Assembly (NCBI RefSeq): GCF_029623345.1
Contig: NZ_JAPYKH010000016.1
Location: forward strand, 25,884-89,883
DNA length: 64,000 nt
DNA from: Sphingomonas phyllosphaerae
Lineage (GTDB): Bacteria > Pseudomonadota > Alphaproteobacteria > Sphingomonadales > Sphingomonadaceae
Direction of reading: 5' to 3'
In this document: positions 1 through 8,584 of the stretch, piece after piece
Numbering within the stretch: the stretch's first letter is position 1
How the letters are laid out: each line of letters opens with the position of its first letter
The notes under the pieces: model-generated
Seen by the model: the letters and a program-made list of their open reading frames with translations, nothing else
Told to the model about the DNA's origin: nothing
Database searches by the model: none
Program-made: the position numbers and the translations under genes

Positions 1-224
1 CGCTGCTTGCCCGCGTCACGCTCGACCCATTGCGCTCCGTTGCGTCGGCACGCCGCACTCACCACGGGGAAGTCGAGATCGGTGTTGCGCGCGAGCACGT
101 CGGCCATCGCCGCCTCGCACTGCTGCACCGTGGCGTAACGCGCGGGTGCGACGCGCGCCTCGGCGCAGGCGCTCGCGCCGTCGCCGCAGCCCATGATCGC
201 CATCACGTAGAACACCGCGTCCAT
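1..224 (-). CDS. Small Cys-containing protein, N-terminal part, cut by window edge
   Basis: Reading leftwards from an ATG at 224 there is an uninterrupted frame that leaves the window, giving about 74 N-terminal residues beginning MDAVFYVMAIMGCGDGASAC. Several cysteines (MGCGDGASAC, VQQCEAA, SAACRR) are spaced as in a small disulfide-containing exported or soluble domain, and the stretch TVQQCEAAMADVLARN looks like a short helix. I do not recognise the family; similar short, conserved sphingomonad proteins are usually called hypothetical. The frame has the codon bias of a real gene, and an AAA/GCG stretch separates it from the divergent ABC transporter. The C-terminus is not visible, so length and function are open. 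Confidence 0.6.
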   Translation of the reverse strand, partial: MDAVFYVMAIMGCGDGASACAEARVAPARYATVQQCEAAMADVLARNTDLDFPVVSAACRRNGAQWVERDAGKQ

Positions 225-325
225 TACCGCCTCCGTTCGGCGTAAAAAACGATCGCTGTGACGCGACGTTCCGATTCGCACGCGACGGTTGACGCTCCCG
301 TTCCGGCACACGACATCTCAGGCAC

Positions 326-2152
326 ATGCCTCCTGATCGTCCCGCCGCCCCCGGCACAGAGCGTCCGCTGCTGCCGACGCTTCGCCGCTTCCTCCCCGAT
401 CTCTGGCCGAGCGACTCGCCGGGGATGAAGCTGCGTGTCGCGGGGGCGCTGGCGCTGGTGGTCGTCTCCAAGCTGGTGCAGGTCTATGGCGCGCCCTTCG
501 CGCTGCAGGGCGCGGTGGACGGCATGGCGGTGCCGACCACGCCGGTGTCGCTGATCGTGCTGCTGGTGGTCGGCTATGCCGCGGCGCGCTTCGGCACCAC
601 CTTGTTCGACAATCTGCGCAACACCGTGTTCGAGAAGGTCGGGCAGGAGGCGACGCGGCGGCTGGCGGCGCGCGTGTTCCGCCACCTCCACCGCCTCTCG
701 CTGCGCTTCCACCTCGAACGCCGCACCGGCGCGGTCACCAAGGTGGTCGAGCGCGGCACCAAGAGCATCGACACGATGCTTTATTTCCTGCTCTTCAACA
801 TCGCGCCGACGATCCTCGAACTGGTGCTGGTGCTCGGCATCTTCCAGGTCAAGTTCGGCTGGCAGCTGGTCGTCGCGACGCTGGCGATGGTGGTGCTGTA
901 CATCTGGTTCACGCGCACCGTCACCGACTGGCGCTCCTCGCTGCGCGAGCGGATGAACGATCTCGACACGGGCGCCGTGGCGCATGCGGTCGACTCGCTG
1001 CTCAACTTCGAGACGGTCAAGTATTTCGGCGCCGAGGAGCGCGAGGCGAAGCGCTACGACGGTGCGATGCGCTCCTACGCCGAGGCCGCGGTGAAGAGCG
1101 AGAACAGCCTGGCATGGCTCAACATCGGCCAGGCGCTGATCACCAACCTGATGCTCGCCGCCGGCATGGCCTGGGTCGCCTGGGGGTGGAGCCAGGGGCG
1201 CTTCACCGCGGGCAACGTGGTGCTGGTATCGACGCTGCTGTCGCAGCTGTTCCGCCCGCTCGACCTGCTCGGCATGGTGTATCGTACGATCCGCCAGGGC
1301 GTGATCGACATGGGCGCGATGTTCGACCTGATCGACACGCCGCCCGAAGTGGTCGACGCGCCCGACGCGCCCGCGCTGACGGTGCGCGACGCGCATGTCC
1401 GCTTCGAGGGCGTGGCGTTCGGCTATGATGCGGGGATGCCGATCCTCAAGGGGATCGACATCGACGTCCCTGCGGGGACCACCTGCGCGGTGGTCGGCCC
1501 GTCGGGCGCGGGCAAGTCGACGCTGGCGCGGCTGCTCTACCGTTTCTACGACGTCGACCAGGGACGGATCACGATCGACGGACAGGATGTCGCGCGCGTG
1601 CGGCAGGACTCGCTGCGCGCCGCGATCGGCATCGTCCCGCAGGACACGGTGCTGTTCAACGACACGATCGGCTACAATATCGCCTACGGGCGCGAGGGCG
1701 CGGGCGCGGGCGACGTCGCCGCCGCGGCGCGCGGAGCGGCGATCGCCGGCTTCATCGAGCGCCAGCCCGAGGGATACCAGACGCGCGTCGGCGAGCGCGG
1801 GCTCAAGCTCTCGGGCGGCGAGAAGCAGCGGGTGGCGATCGCGCGGACGCTGCTGAAAAATCCGCCGCTGCTGATCCTCGACGAGGCAACCAGCGCGCTC
1901 GACAGTCGCACCGAGGGCGAGATCATGGAGACGCTCGCCGCGATCGAGCGCGGGCGCACCACGATCGTGATCGCGCACCGGCTTTCCACCATCGTTCATG
2001 CCGACCAGATCGTGGTGCTGGAGGCGGGGCGCGTGGTGGAGCGCGGCAGCCACGCCGAGCTGCTGGCGCGCGACGGGCTCTACGCCGCGATGTGGGCGCG
2101 CCAGGCGGCCGAGAGCGAGGAGGCCGAGGAGGCACCCGTCGCGGTGGCGTGA
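326..2152 (+). CDS. Atm1/ABCB7-type ABC exporter (fused permease-ATPase)
   Basis: Inner-membrane half-transporter of 608 residues that would act as a homodimer. The membrane domain covers about residues 35-330 and carries the Atm1-family signature around LLNFETVKYFGAEERE (226-239). The nucleotide-binding domain has Walker A GPSGAGKST (391-399), Q-loop Gln439, ABC signature LSGGE (495-499), Walker B LLILDE (515-520) and a switch His in VIAHRLST. In this family the bacterial members export glutathione-metal or glutathione-polysulfide conjugates and protect against heavy metals; the exact substrate here is inferred. The gene stands alone, divergent from the small gene at the left edge. A perfect 20-bp hairpin lies just downstream (2244-2263). 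Confidence 0.9.
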   Translation: MPPDRPAAPGTERPLLPTLRRFLPDLWPSDSPGMKLRVAGALALVVVSKLVQVYGAPFALQGAVDGMAVPTTPVSLIVLLVVGYAAARFGTTLFDNLRNTVFEKVGQEATRRLAARVFRHLHRLSLRFHLERRTGAVTKVVERGTKSIDTMLYFLLFNIAPTILELVLVLGIFQVKFGWQLVVATLAMVVLYIWFTRTVTDWRSSLRERMNDLDTGAVAHAVDSLLNFETVKYFGAEEREAKRYDGAMRSYAEAAVKSENSLAWLNIGQALITNLMLAAGMAWVAWGWSQGRFTAGNVVLVSTLLSQLFRPLDLLGMVYRTIRQGVIDMGAMFDLIDTPPEVVDAPDAPALTVRDAHVRFEGVAFGYDAGMPILKGIDIDVPAGTTCAVVGPSGAGKSTLARLLYRFYDVDQGRITIDGQDVARVRQDSLRAAIGIVPQDTVLFNDTIGYNIAYGREGAGAGDVAAAARGAAIAGFIERQPEGYQTRVGERGLKLSGGEKQRVAIARTLLKNPPLLILDEATSALDSRTEGEIMETLAAIERGRTTIVIAHRLSTIVHADQIVVLEAGRVVERGSHAELLARDGLYAAMWARQAAESEEAEEAPVAVA

Positions 2153-2243
2153 GCTCCGTGGCCGCCGATTACCCGATTGCGAGCTGACGTGCTCGTGCGC
2201 GAGCAGGCGCCCAGAGCCACAGGCCGACCGCTTCCGGCCCTCG

Positions 2244-2263
2244 GCTCCGGCGTTCGCCGGAGC
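2244..2263. repeat. Short perfect palindrome (9-bp stem, 2-nt centre)
   Basis: GCTCCGGCG-TT-CGCCGGAGC. It sits between the ABC exporter stop and the map stop, where two genes converge, so it could act as a bidirectional transcription barrier, but there is no T-run. Its shape (8-9 bp stem, 2-nt centre) matches several other hairpins in the window at 6674, 36829, 38111, 38177, 54544 and 54608. Confidence 0.6.
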
Positions 2264-2289
2264 ACGATGTAACGTTAGCCAGCAACGAT

Positions 2290-3057
2290 CTAGACGACCC
2301 GCCGCTCGTCGCCGCGCAGCGTCAGCACCTCGACGCCACTGGCGGTCACGGCCACCGTATGCTCGAACTGCGCCGAGAGCTTGCCGTCCTGCGTCACCAC
2401 GGTCCAGCCGTCGGCGCGCGTGTCGACGCGGCGGCTGCCCTGGTTGAGCATCGGCTCGACCGTGAACACCATGCCCTCACGCAGCGCCGGCCCGGTGCCG
2501 GGGCGACCGAAGTTGAGCACCTGTGGCTCCTCGTGCATCTCGCGCCCGATGCCGTGGCCGCAGAACTCGCGTACCACCGCATAGCCGTGCTTCTTGGCGT
2601 GACGCTCGATCGCGGCGCCGATGTCGCCGAGCCGCGCGCCCGGACGCACGGCGCCGATCCCCTGCCACATCGCCGCCTGCGCCACTTGCACCAGCCGCCG
2701 CGCCGCGGGCGCCACGCTGCCGACGGCGTAGGTCTTGCTGGAGTCGGCGATATAGCCGTTCTTCTCCAGGGTGACGTCGAAGTTGACGATGTCGCCGTCC
2801 CGGATGATCTCGGCGGCGTCGGGCACGCCATGGCACACCACCTGGTTGCGCGAGGAGTTGAGCACGTACTGGAAGCCGTACTGCCCCTTGCTCGCGGGGC
2901 GCGCCTGCAGGTCAACGGTGATGTAACGCTCGACCAGGTCGTTGACTGCGAGGGTCGACAGGCCGGCGAGCGGCTGGCGGTCGAGCATCTCGAACACCGC
3001 GGCGAGCAGTCGCCCGGAGACCCGCATCAGCGCCAGTTCGTCGGGCGTCTTGACCAT
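2290..3057 (-). CDS. map: Type I methionine aminopeptidase
   Basis: Removes the initiator methionine from nascent proteins; cytoplasmic and normally essential. The 255-residue product has the whole metal site of the family: Asp94 (NFDVT), Asp105 (IADSSKT), His168 (GHGIG), Glu201 (VEPM) and Glu232 (QFEHT), plus substrate-contacting His76 (VCHGVP). The start chosen is the ATG at 3057 (MVKTPDELALM); the frame is open further upstream, but that extension is arginine-rich and overlaps the preceding gene. The ParD-like gene stops one base before this start, so the two are almost certainly co-transcribed and translationally coupled. Confidence 0.95.
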   Translation of the reverse strand: MVKTPDELALMRVSGRLLAAVFEMLDRQPLAGLSTLAVNDLVERYITVDLQARPASKGQYGFQYVLNSSRNQVVCHGVPDAAEIIRDGDIVNFDVTLEKNGYIADSSKTYAVGSVAPAARRLVQVAQAAMWQGIGAVRPGARLGDIGAAIERHAKKHGYAVVREFCGHGIGREMHEEPQVLNFGRPGTGPALREGMVFTVEPMLNQGSRRVDTRADGWTVVTQDGKLSAQFEHTVAVTASGVEVLTLRGDERRVV

Positions 3058-3058
3058 C

Positions 3059-3256
3059 TTAGGCAGCGACGGCGCGCAACTGCGCCGACTCGTATCGGCG
3101 GCGCACGATCTCGTTGAAGCTGAGCGTCGGATGGGCCTCGGCAAGCATGCCGATCGTCATCCAGAACTCGGCCTGAGCGTTGATCGAGCGGCACATCACC
3201 GCGCTGGCGCGGCGCGCCTCGGCGTGCAGCTCGTCGTCGATCTTGACGATGCCCAT
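3059..3256 (-). CDS. ParD-like family protein
   Basis: A 65-residue protein starting MGIVKIDDELHAEARRAS. The N-terminal beta strand (GIVKIDDEL) followed by two helices is the ribbon-helix-helix pattern of ParD-like antitoxins, and the central RSINAQAEFWMTIG stretch is typical of the ParD_like family. ParD proteins neutralise ParE toxins and autorepress, but no ParE-like reading frame is present on either side. Instead the stop codon (3059-3061) is one base from the map start, so the gene looks like the promoter-proximal member of a parD-like/map operon. A longer frame upstream to 3406 exists but its residues are low-complexity and arginine-rich, so the internal ATG at 3256 is preferred. Confidence 0.8.
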   Translation of the reverse strand: MGIVKIDDELHAEARRASAVMCRSINAQAEFWMTIGMLAEAHPTLSFNEIVRRRYESAQLRAVAA

Positions 3257-3437
3257 CGGTCTGGTCCTTGGCTGGTGAGCGATACGGGGCGTATATGAAG
3301 CATAGTGTCCGGCGGCAAGGGAAAGAGCCCGCGACGCCGCGATCCCGGGCACCGCTCGCCGCTCCCGTCGCCTGCCCGCCTTGCCCCACCGCCACCACGC
3401 TGCCACAGCGACGTGCCACTACCAGGGGACAGCGACC

Positions 3438-4181
3438 ATGATCGTGCGCAGCGACGAATATCAGGACGTGGCGGTGCCCGGCGCGGGGACGATGCGCACC
3501 CATCTGTTCCGCCCCGCGATCGACGGGCGCTTCCCCGGCGTGCTGTTCTTCTCCGAGATCTACCAGGTGACCGCGCCGATCCGCCGGCTCGCCACGTTGC
3601 TGGCGGGCAACGGCTATGTCGTCGCGGTGCCCGAGGTCTACCACGAGTACGAGCCTGCCGGCACGGTACTGGCCTACGACCAGCCCGGCACCGATCGCGG
3701 CAACGCGCTGAAGATCACCAAGCCGGTGGCGCAGTACGACGCCGATTCGCGCGCTGCGCTCACCGCGCTGGCGGCGCATCCGGCGTGCGACGGGCGGCTC
3801 GCCACCTTCGGCGTCTGCCTCGGTGGGCACCTCGCCTATCGCGCCGCGCTCGACCCGCGCGTCGGCGCCGCTGCCTGTTTCTACGCCACCGACATCCACT
3901 CGGGTACGCTGGGCGAGGGCCGCGCCGACGATAGCCTGGCGCGCATGGACGCGCTCCAGGCCGAGGCGATGTTCGTCTGGGGGCGGCAGGACCCGCATGT
4001 TCCTTTCGCCGGGCGCGAGGCGATCCGCGCGCGGCTGGAGGAGGTGGGGGCGCGCTACGAGTGGCACGAGGCCAACGCGCCGCACGCCTTTCTGCGCGAC
4101 GAGGGGCCGCGCTACGATCCGGCGCTCTTCCTGCAGAGCGTGGCGTGGACGCTCGCGCTGTACCGCCGCGCGCTGGGGTGA
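3438..4181 (+). CDS. Dienelactone hydrolase family protein
   Basis: Alpha/beta hydrolase of 247 residues, cytoplasmic (no signal peptide). The nucleophile is Cys127 in GVCLGG, the acid Asp185 in WGRQDPH and the base His216 in NAPHAFLRDEG, the Cys-Asp-His triad of carboxymethylenebutenolidase relatives. Residue Glu40 (FFSEIYQ) corresponds to the conserved Glu of the family. The start at 3438 is supported by GGGGA about 8 bases upstream. The true substrate cannot be read from the sequence; dienelactone itself is only one of many substrates in the family and no chlorocatechol genes are nearby. A second, exported member of the same family lies at 50338-51228. Confidence 0.88.
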   Translation: MIVRSDEYQDVAVPGAGTMRTHLFRPAIDGRFPGVLFFSEIYQVTAPIRRLATLLAGNGYVVAVPEVYHEYEPAGTVLAYDQPGTDRGNALKITKPVAQYDADSRAALTALAAHPACDGRLATFGVCLGGHLAYRAALDPRVGAAACFYATDIHSGTLGEGRADDSLARMDALQAEAMFVWGRQDPHVPFAGREAIRARLEEVGARYEWHEANAPHAFLRDEGPRYDPALFLQSVAWTLALYRRALG

Positions 4182-4215
4182 ACGGTCGCCGTCCGCCCGT
4201 GCCGCGACGCCCGCT

Positions 4216-6510
4216 TCACGCCGCGACGCGCTGTTCCAGCGTGGCGACGAAGGCGTCCGCCACCATCGGCCGCCCGATCAGATAGCCCTGCACCAGGTCG
4301 CAGCCGGCGTCGCGCAGCAGCGCGAGGCAGCCCGGCTCCTCGATCCCTTCCGCCACCACCTTGAGCCCGAGCCCGTGCGCGAGGTCGATCGTCGAGCGCA
4401 CCATCAGCGCGTCCGCCGGATTGAGATGCGCGTGCTGGACGAAGCTGCGATCGATCTTGAGCTCGGACAGCGGCAGCTCGCGCAGGTAGGTCAGCGTCGA
4501 CTGGCCCGTGCCGTAATCGTCCATCGAGATCGCGACGCCCTTGGCACGAAAGTGGCGCAGCTGCGCGGCGGCGCGCTCCGGGTCGGCCAGTGTGGCGGAC
4601 TCGGTCACCTCGAAGATCAGCCGGTCGGCCGGCACCGCGCCCGCGTCGAGCAACGTGTCGACCGCGGCGCTGAACCCCGGCTCGGCGATCAGCATCGCGG
4701 AGAGATTGATCGCGACCGAGACGTCGTGCCCGCGCGCGCGCCAGTCGGCGAGGTCGGCCACCGCGCGCGCGAGCACGTGGAGCGTCAGTGCGCCGATGCG
4801 GTCGGTCTGCTCGGCGAGCGGGATGAACAGGTCGGGGCGGATCATCCCGCGTACCGGGTGGCGCCACCGCACCAGCGCCTCGGCACTGGCGACCCGATCG
4901 GTCGCAAGCGCGAGCTTGGGCTGGTAATGAACCTCGATCTCGCCGGCGGCGATCGCCTGATCGAGCTCGCCCATCAGCACCAGCCGCCGCTCCAGCGCCT
5001 CGGCATCGACGTGCGCGTGGCGCCAGAACGTGCCCGCGGCCGCAGCGGCGTCGGCGGCGCGGGTCGCGCTCACCAGCCGGTCGTGGATCGTGCCCTCGCC
5101 CGCCGAGACGCCGAGATGCACCGCGGCGTCGGCGCGGCGGCCGAGGATCTCGACCGGCTCGGTCAGCGTCGCGCGCAGCGCCATTACCAGCTCCTCGACG
5201 TCGTCGCCCGGCGCGTCGACCGCGAGCAGCCGTTCGCCGACACGATAGACGGTGGCGCCCACCGTCGCGCGCAGCCGGTCGGCGATCCGCAGCAGCAGGT
5301 CGTGCCCGGCGCGCTCGCCCAGCAGCGTGATGAGCGCGTCGGCGTTGCCCAGCGACGCCACCAGCAGCGGCGTCGGCACGGCAGCGTCCCTGTCGTGCAG
5401 CAGCGCACGGCGATTGGGCAGACCGGTGTCCTCGTCGACGCGGCGCTGGCGCTCGAAGCGGCGCGCGAGATCGAGCGCGCCGCGCGCCAGCCCGGTCGCG
5501 ACCACCAGCACCAGCGCGGGGGCGAGCGGGAACACCGCCTGGCCTGCGACCTGCGCCCATACCGCCACCGCGAACAGCGTCACCGGCGCGGCCAACGCGA
5601 GCCCCGCGGCAACGGCGCCGCGCCGCACCAGCAGCATCGGCGCGGCGAGCAGCAGCGCGAGGAGCAGCGGCAGCGCGCTGCTGCGCTCGGCCGGCACGCC
5701 CGCGAGCAGCGTCTCGGCGGCGAGCGCCTGCACCACCACGCCGGGGATCACACCCCAGTGCGGCGTGGCGTAGCGATCGCCCATCTCGATCGCGGTGGCG
5801 CCGATCAGTACGTCGCGCCCGCGAACCGCGGCCGGGTCGAAGCGACCGTCCCGCACCGCGACGAAGCTCAGTCGCGGCAGCCGCGTCGGATCGATCCCGC
5901 CGTCGATCGGGAAGAAAGTGTCGGCTGCGCCCGAGCGGTGCGCGATCAGTGCGGAGAGCGACGGTCGCGGCATCTTCCCGGTGACGGTGCCGAACGGCGC
6001 GCGGCGGACGATGCCGTCGGCGTCGGGCTGCATGCTCACCGAGGCGAGCGCGGCACCGGCGCGCAGTGCGGGCAGCGGCAGCGAGTCGATCGTGCGGCGG
6101 TCGTCCGAGCGCGCGCGCTGCGCGAAGGTGGGCAGCGCGATCAGGCCGGGTGCACGTCCGATCGCCCGCGCCAGCGCGGCATCGCCTGCGCCGGGGCCGG
6201 CCGAGGAGAAGTCGACGTCGAAGGTGATCGAGGCGGCGCCCGCGGCGCGCAGCCGGTCGACCGCGCGCGCATAATGGTCGCGCGACCAGGGCCATTCGCG
6301 AATCGCGGCGACGCTGGCGGCATCCATCTCGACGACGACGACCTGCCCGCTCGGCGCGTGCACCCAGGCGGCGGAGCGCGGCGGATCGAGCAGTCGATCG
6401 ACCCGCGCGCCCAGCCCGCTGAGCGCGGTGAGCAGCGCGAGCGTGAGCGCGGCGGCGAGCGCGAGGGCGCGGCGGTGACGCAGCAGGCGGCGGCGGCGGG
6501 GGCTCAGCAT
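4216..6510 (-). CDS. CHASE2 - degenerate GGDEF - EAL membrane protein (c-di-GMP phosphodiesterase)
   Basis: Of 764 residues, the first transmembrane helix (about 14-32) leads into an extracytoplasmic CHASE2 sensor domain (about 35-265, with [15 protein letters not shown] and the FDVDFS motif), followed by further membrane helices (about 275-375), a GGDEF-like domain (about 385-510) and an EAL domain (about 515-755). The EAL domain keeps E544-[37 protein letters not shown] and QGYLIGRP, so c-di-GMP hydrolysis is expected. The GGDEF signature is lost: RVGERLLAV stands where RVGGDEFAV should be, so this domain is probably regulatory or inert. Start at the ATG at 6510; a longer frame to 6600 is not hydrophobic. 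Lies downstream of and on the same strand as the TpsB gene. Confidence 0.9.
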   Translation of the reverse strand: MLSPRRRRLLRHRRALALAAALTLALLTALSGLGARVDRLLDPPRSAAWVHAPSGQVVVVEMDAASVAAIREWPWSRDHYARAVDRLRAAGAASITFDVDFSSAGPGAGDAALARAIGRAPGLIALPTFAQRARSDDRRTIDSLPLPALRAGAALASVSMQPDADGIVRRAPFGTVTGKMPRPSLSALIAHRSGAADTFFPIDGGIDPTRLPRLSFVAVRDGRFDPAAVRGRDVLIGATAIEMGDRYATPHWGVIPGVVVQALAAETLLAGVPAERSSALPLLLALLLAAPMLLVRRGAVAAGLALAAPVTLFAVAVWAQVAGQAVFPLAPALVLVVATGLARGALDLARRFERQRRVDEDTGLPNRRALLHDRDAAVPTPLLVASLGNADALITLLGERAGHDLLLRIADRLRATVGATVYRVGERLLAVDAPGDDVEELVMALRATLTEPVEILGRRADAAVHLGVSAGEGTIHDRLVSATRAADAAAAAGTFWRHAHVDAEALERRLVLMGELDQAIAAGEIEVHYQPKLALATDRVASAEALVRWRHPVRGMIRPDLFIPLAEQTDRIGALTLHVLARAVADLADWRARGHDVSVAINLSAMLIAEPGFSAAVDTLLDAGAVPADRLIFEVTESATLADPERAAAQLRHFRAKGVAISMDDYGTGQSTLTYLRELPLSELKIDRSFVQHAHLNPADALMVRSTIDLAHGLGLKVVAEGIEEPGCLALLRDAGCDLVQGYLIGRPMVADAFVATLEQRVAA

Positions 6511-6673
6511 GCAGGCTGCGCCCGGCGGCTGGTGGCGAGAGGCGCACCTGCCCCGCCCGCGAGCATGGCAGCTTGCACCAAGCCGCCCGCTTCCCCCCAC
6601 GCACCACCCCGGCGCACGCCGCGAGCCGGTTGGGCGGACCGCTGCGAGTTTACCCCGTCGTTCCCCACCTGGA

Positions 6674-6691
6674 CCCCGGCGTCCGCCGGGG
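6674..6691. repeat. REP-like hairpin CCCCGGCG-NN-CGCCGGGG
   Basis: Perfect 8-bp stem with a 2-nt centre (TC), inside the longer conserved context CACCTGGA...GGTGGGA. It lies in the 256-bp spacer between the TpsB and CHASE2-EAL genes. The same core recurs at 36829-36846, 38111-38128 and 38177-38194, with the same flanking GGAC/GTCC and GTGGG bases, so it is a dispersed repeat family rather than a chance hairpin. Confidence 0.7.
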
Positions 6692-6766
6692 TGGGAGCTG
6701 CGGGAAGAAGATGGCGCTGTGCCACGCTCGCATTCCCATGCGCCTCAACTTGCCTGCCGCCCCGCA

Positions 6767-8425
6767 TCAGAACACCCGCGACAACCGCAGCGAGATGCGC
6801 GGCCGGCGGTTGCCGGTGTCGAACCGGTCGGCGTTGAGCGGGAAGGCGACCTCGACCATGCCGTCAAGTCGACCCGCGCCGGCGCGCACGCCCAGCCCGG
6901 TCGAGGCCAGCGTCCCGCCGCCGAACCCGTCGCGCAGGTTGCTCACATGCCCCCCGTCGACGAAGGCATAGCCCTGTGCGCGGTCGATCACGCCGGGCAC
7001 CACGCGCCCGGCGTCGGCGCGGAGCTCGGCCGAGGCCATCGCGCCCTGATCGCCGGTGCGCTCGGCATAGTCGTAGCCGCGAGCGAAGCCGGGGCCGCCG
7101 AGCCCGATCTCGGCGGTGGCGAGCAACGGGCGCGAGGCGAGCTGCGCCGCCCCCGCCAGCACCGCGCTGAACGGCCCGCCGAGCCGGCGCGTATAGTCCA
7201 TCTGCCATGTCGCCAGCACGAAGCGCGCGTCGCCGTCGCCGCGCGACAGCAGCGCGTCGCCGGCGTGGCTCACCCCGGCGAGCGGCAGCCCGACGACGCC
7301 GGCGAGCTCGCCGCGCAGCGTGCCGCCGGCGACGGTCGCCTGGCCGTTGAGCGAGGCGGTCGCGGTGGCGAGCCGATCGCGGCGCAGCCGTGCGCCCTTG
7401 AGCGTCTGGGTCACCGTCACCGCGCGCAGCTCGGCACTGCCCCACAGGCTGCGCGCGCGGGTGCGCACCAGCGCACGCACGTAGCTCACCGACAGGTCGC
7501 CGCTGCGCCCGACCACGTCGAGCGGCGCCAGCGCGGCGCCGGGGTTGGAGCGCGCGACCGAGCCGGCCACGGCCAGCACCGAGCCGGCCGAGTCGACCGG
7601 CGCGGCGTAGCGCGCGCGCAGGAAGGCGAACTCGCTCGGCTGGAAGGGAGTCTGCGCGACGATCAGCGCGAGCTCGTCGCCGTCGCCCGCGAGCCCGCGC
7701 AGGCTCGCGAGCAGGGTGGAGCGTACCGGGCCGACCTCGGCGCTGCCGCGGTTGTCGAGCTGCGCATAGGCGCTGGCGCGGTCGCTCGCGATCGTCACCA
7801 GCAGGATCCCGAAGCCGTCCTGGCGGACGTAGCGGGTGTCGGTCACGCGCACGCCGGGGACGTCGCCGACCAGCAGCAGCGCGCGCTCGAGCATTTTCTG
7901 CGTGACCGCGCCGCGCCCGGTGAGCGCGTGGACCAGCAGCGTGTCCGCGGCCTCGCTGCGCGCGCCGATCACGCGCACCGCGTCGATGCGGCCGAGCTCG
8001 ACCTCGACCGCGAGCACGCCGTCGGCCATCGGCTGCGCCGCGATCGACGCGGTGGCGAAGGGGTAGCCGCGCGCGCGCACGGCGCTTGCCACCTGGCCGG
8101 CGAGCGTCGCCAGCGCGGCGCGGTCGAGCGCGCGGCCGATCACCGGCGTCACCGCGACCGCATAGGCCGATTCGGGCACGCGGTCCGCACCGCGCACGCG
8201 CACCGCGCGCACCGGCGGGGTCAGCGCCGCGCCGGCGGCGGCACGGCTGGCGGCCTCGACCTCGGTCGGCCGCGCGCGCTCGGGCTGCTCGAGCGAGGGG
8301 CGCGGCAGCGCGCGCGCCGCGATCGTCGGGTCGGCGCGGTCAAGCGCGGTCTGTGCCGCGGCGGGCATGGCCGCCAGCGCGGCGCTGCCCAGCAGCGCCA
8401 GACGGATCGTGATAGTAGCTCGCAT
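6767..8425 (-). CDS. TpsB-type outer-membrane pore (ShlB/FhaC/HecB family)
   Basis: A 552-residue outer-membrane protein with a cleavable signal peptide (about 1-25, ending AAAQ). An N-terminal linker is followed by POTRA repeats (about residues 70-220) and a 16-stranded barrel typical of two-partner secretion. Recognisable parts are VRVRGADRVPESAYAVAV (POTRA_2 strand/helix), the loop-6 motif GFARGYDYAE, FVDGGHVS, and a C-terminal beta-signal ending SLRLSRVF. Such pores normally secrete a beta-helical TpsA exoprotein encoded next door, but no TpsA with a TPS domain is present here. The divergent neighbour is a FecR-domain protein and the downstream neighbour is CHASE2-EAL, so the locus may use a non-standard substrate. 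Confidence 0.88.
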   Translation of the reverse strand: MRATITIRLALLGSAALAAMPAAAQTALDRADPTIAARALPRPSLEQPERARPTEVEAASRAAAGAALTPPVRAVRVRGADRVPESAYAVAVTPVIGRALDRAALATLAGQVASAVRARGYPFATASIAAQPMADGVLAVEVELGRIDAVRVIGARSEAADTLLVHALTGRGAVTQKMLERALLLVGDVPGVRVTDTRYVRQDGFGILLVTIASDRASAYAQLDNRGSAEVGPVRSTLLASLRGLAGDGDELALIVAQTPFQPSEFAFLRARYAAPVDSAGSVLAVAGSVARSNPGAALAPLDVVGRSGDLSVSYVRALVRTRARSLWGSAELRAVTVTQTLKGARLRRDRLATATASLNGQATVAGGTLRGELAGVVGLPLAGVSHAGDALLSRGDGDARFVLATWQMDYTRRLGGPFSAVLAGAAQLASRPLLATAEIGLGGPGFARGYDYAERTGDQGAMASAELRADAGRVVPGVIDRAQGYAFVDGGHVSNLRDGFGGGTLASTGLGVRAGAGRLDGMVEVAFPLNADRFDTGNRRPRISLRLSRVF

Positions 8426-8584
8426 GCGAACGCCCCTGTTGTCGCGACGCGACCTAGGCGGGAGCGGGTTCCGATTTGGTTACTTCAGCCGCGCCATTTC
8501 ATTAACCAGCCGCCCTAAGTTGTTCGCAACGCTCTCCTTCTACTCGACTGAGTCGGCGCGCCTGGCGGGCCGAGGGAGAATCAA

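Noticed and set aside
4112..6607. Long open frame on the minus strand overlapping the CHASE2-EAL gene in another frame
   Set aside because: Arg/Ala-dominated, no domain, and fully overlapped by a gene with clear domains; typical GC-rich shadow.
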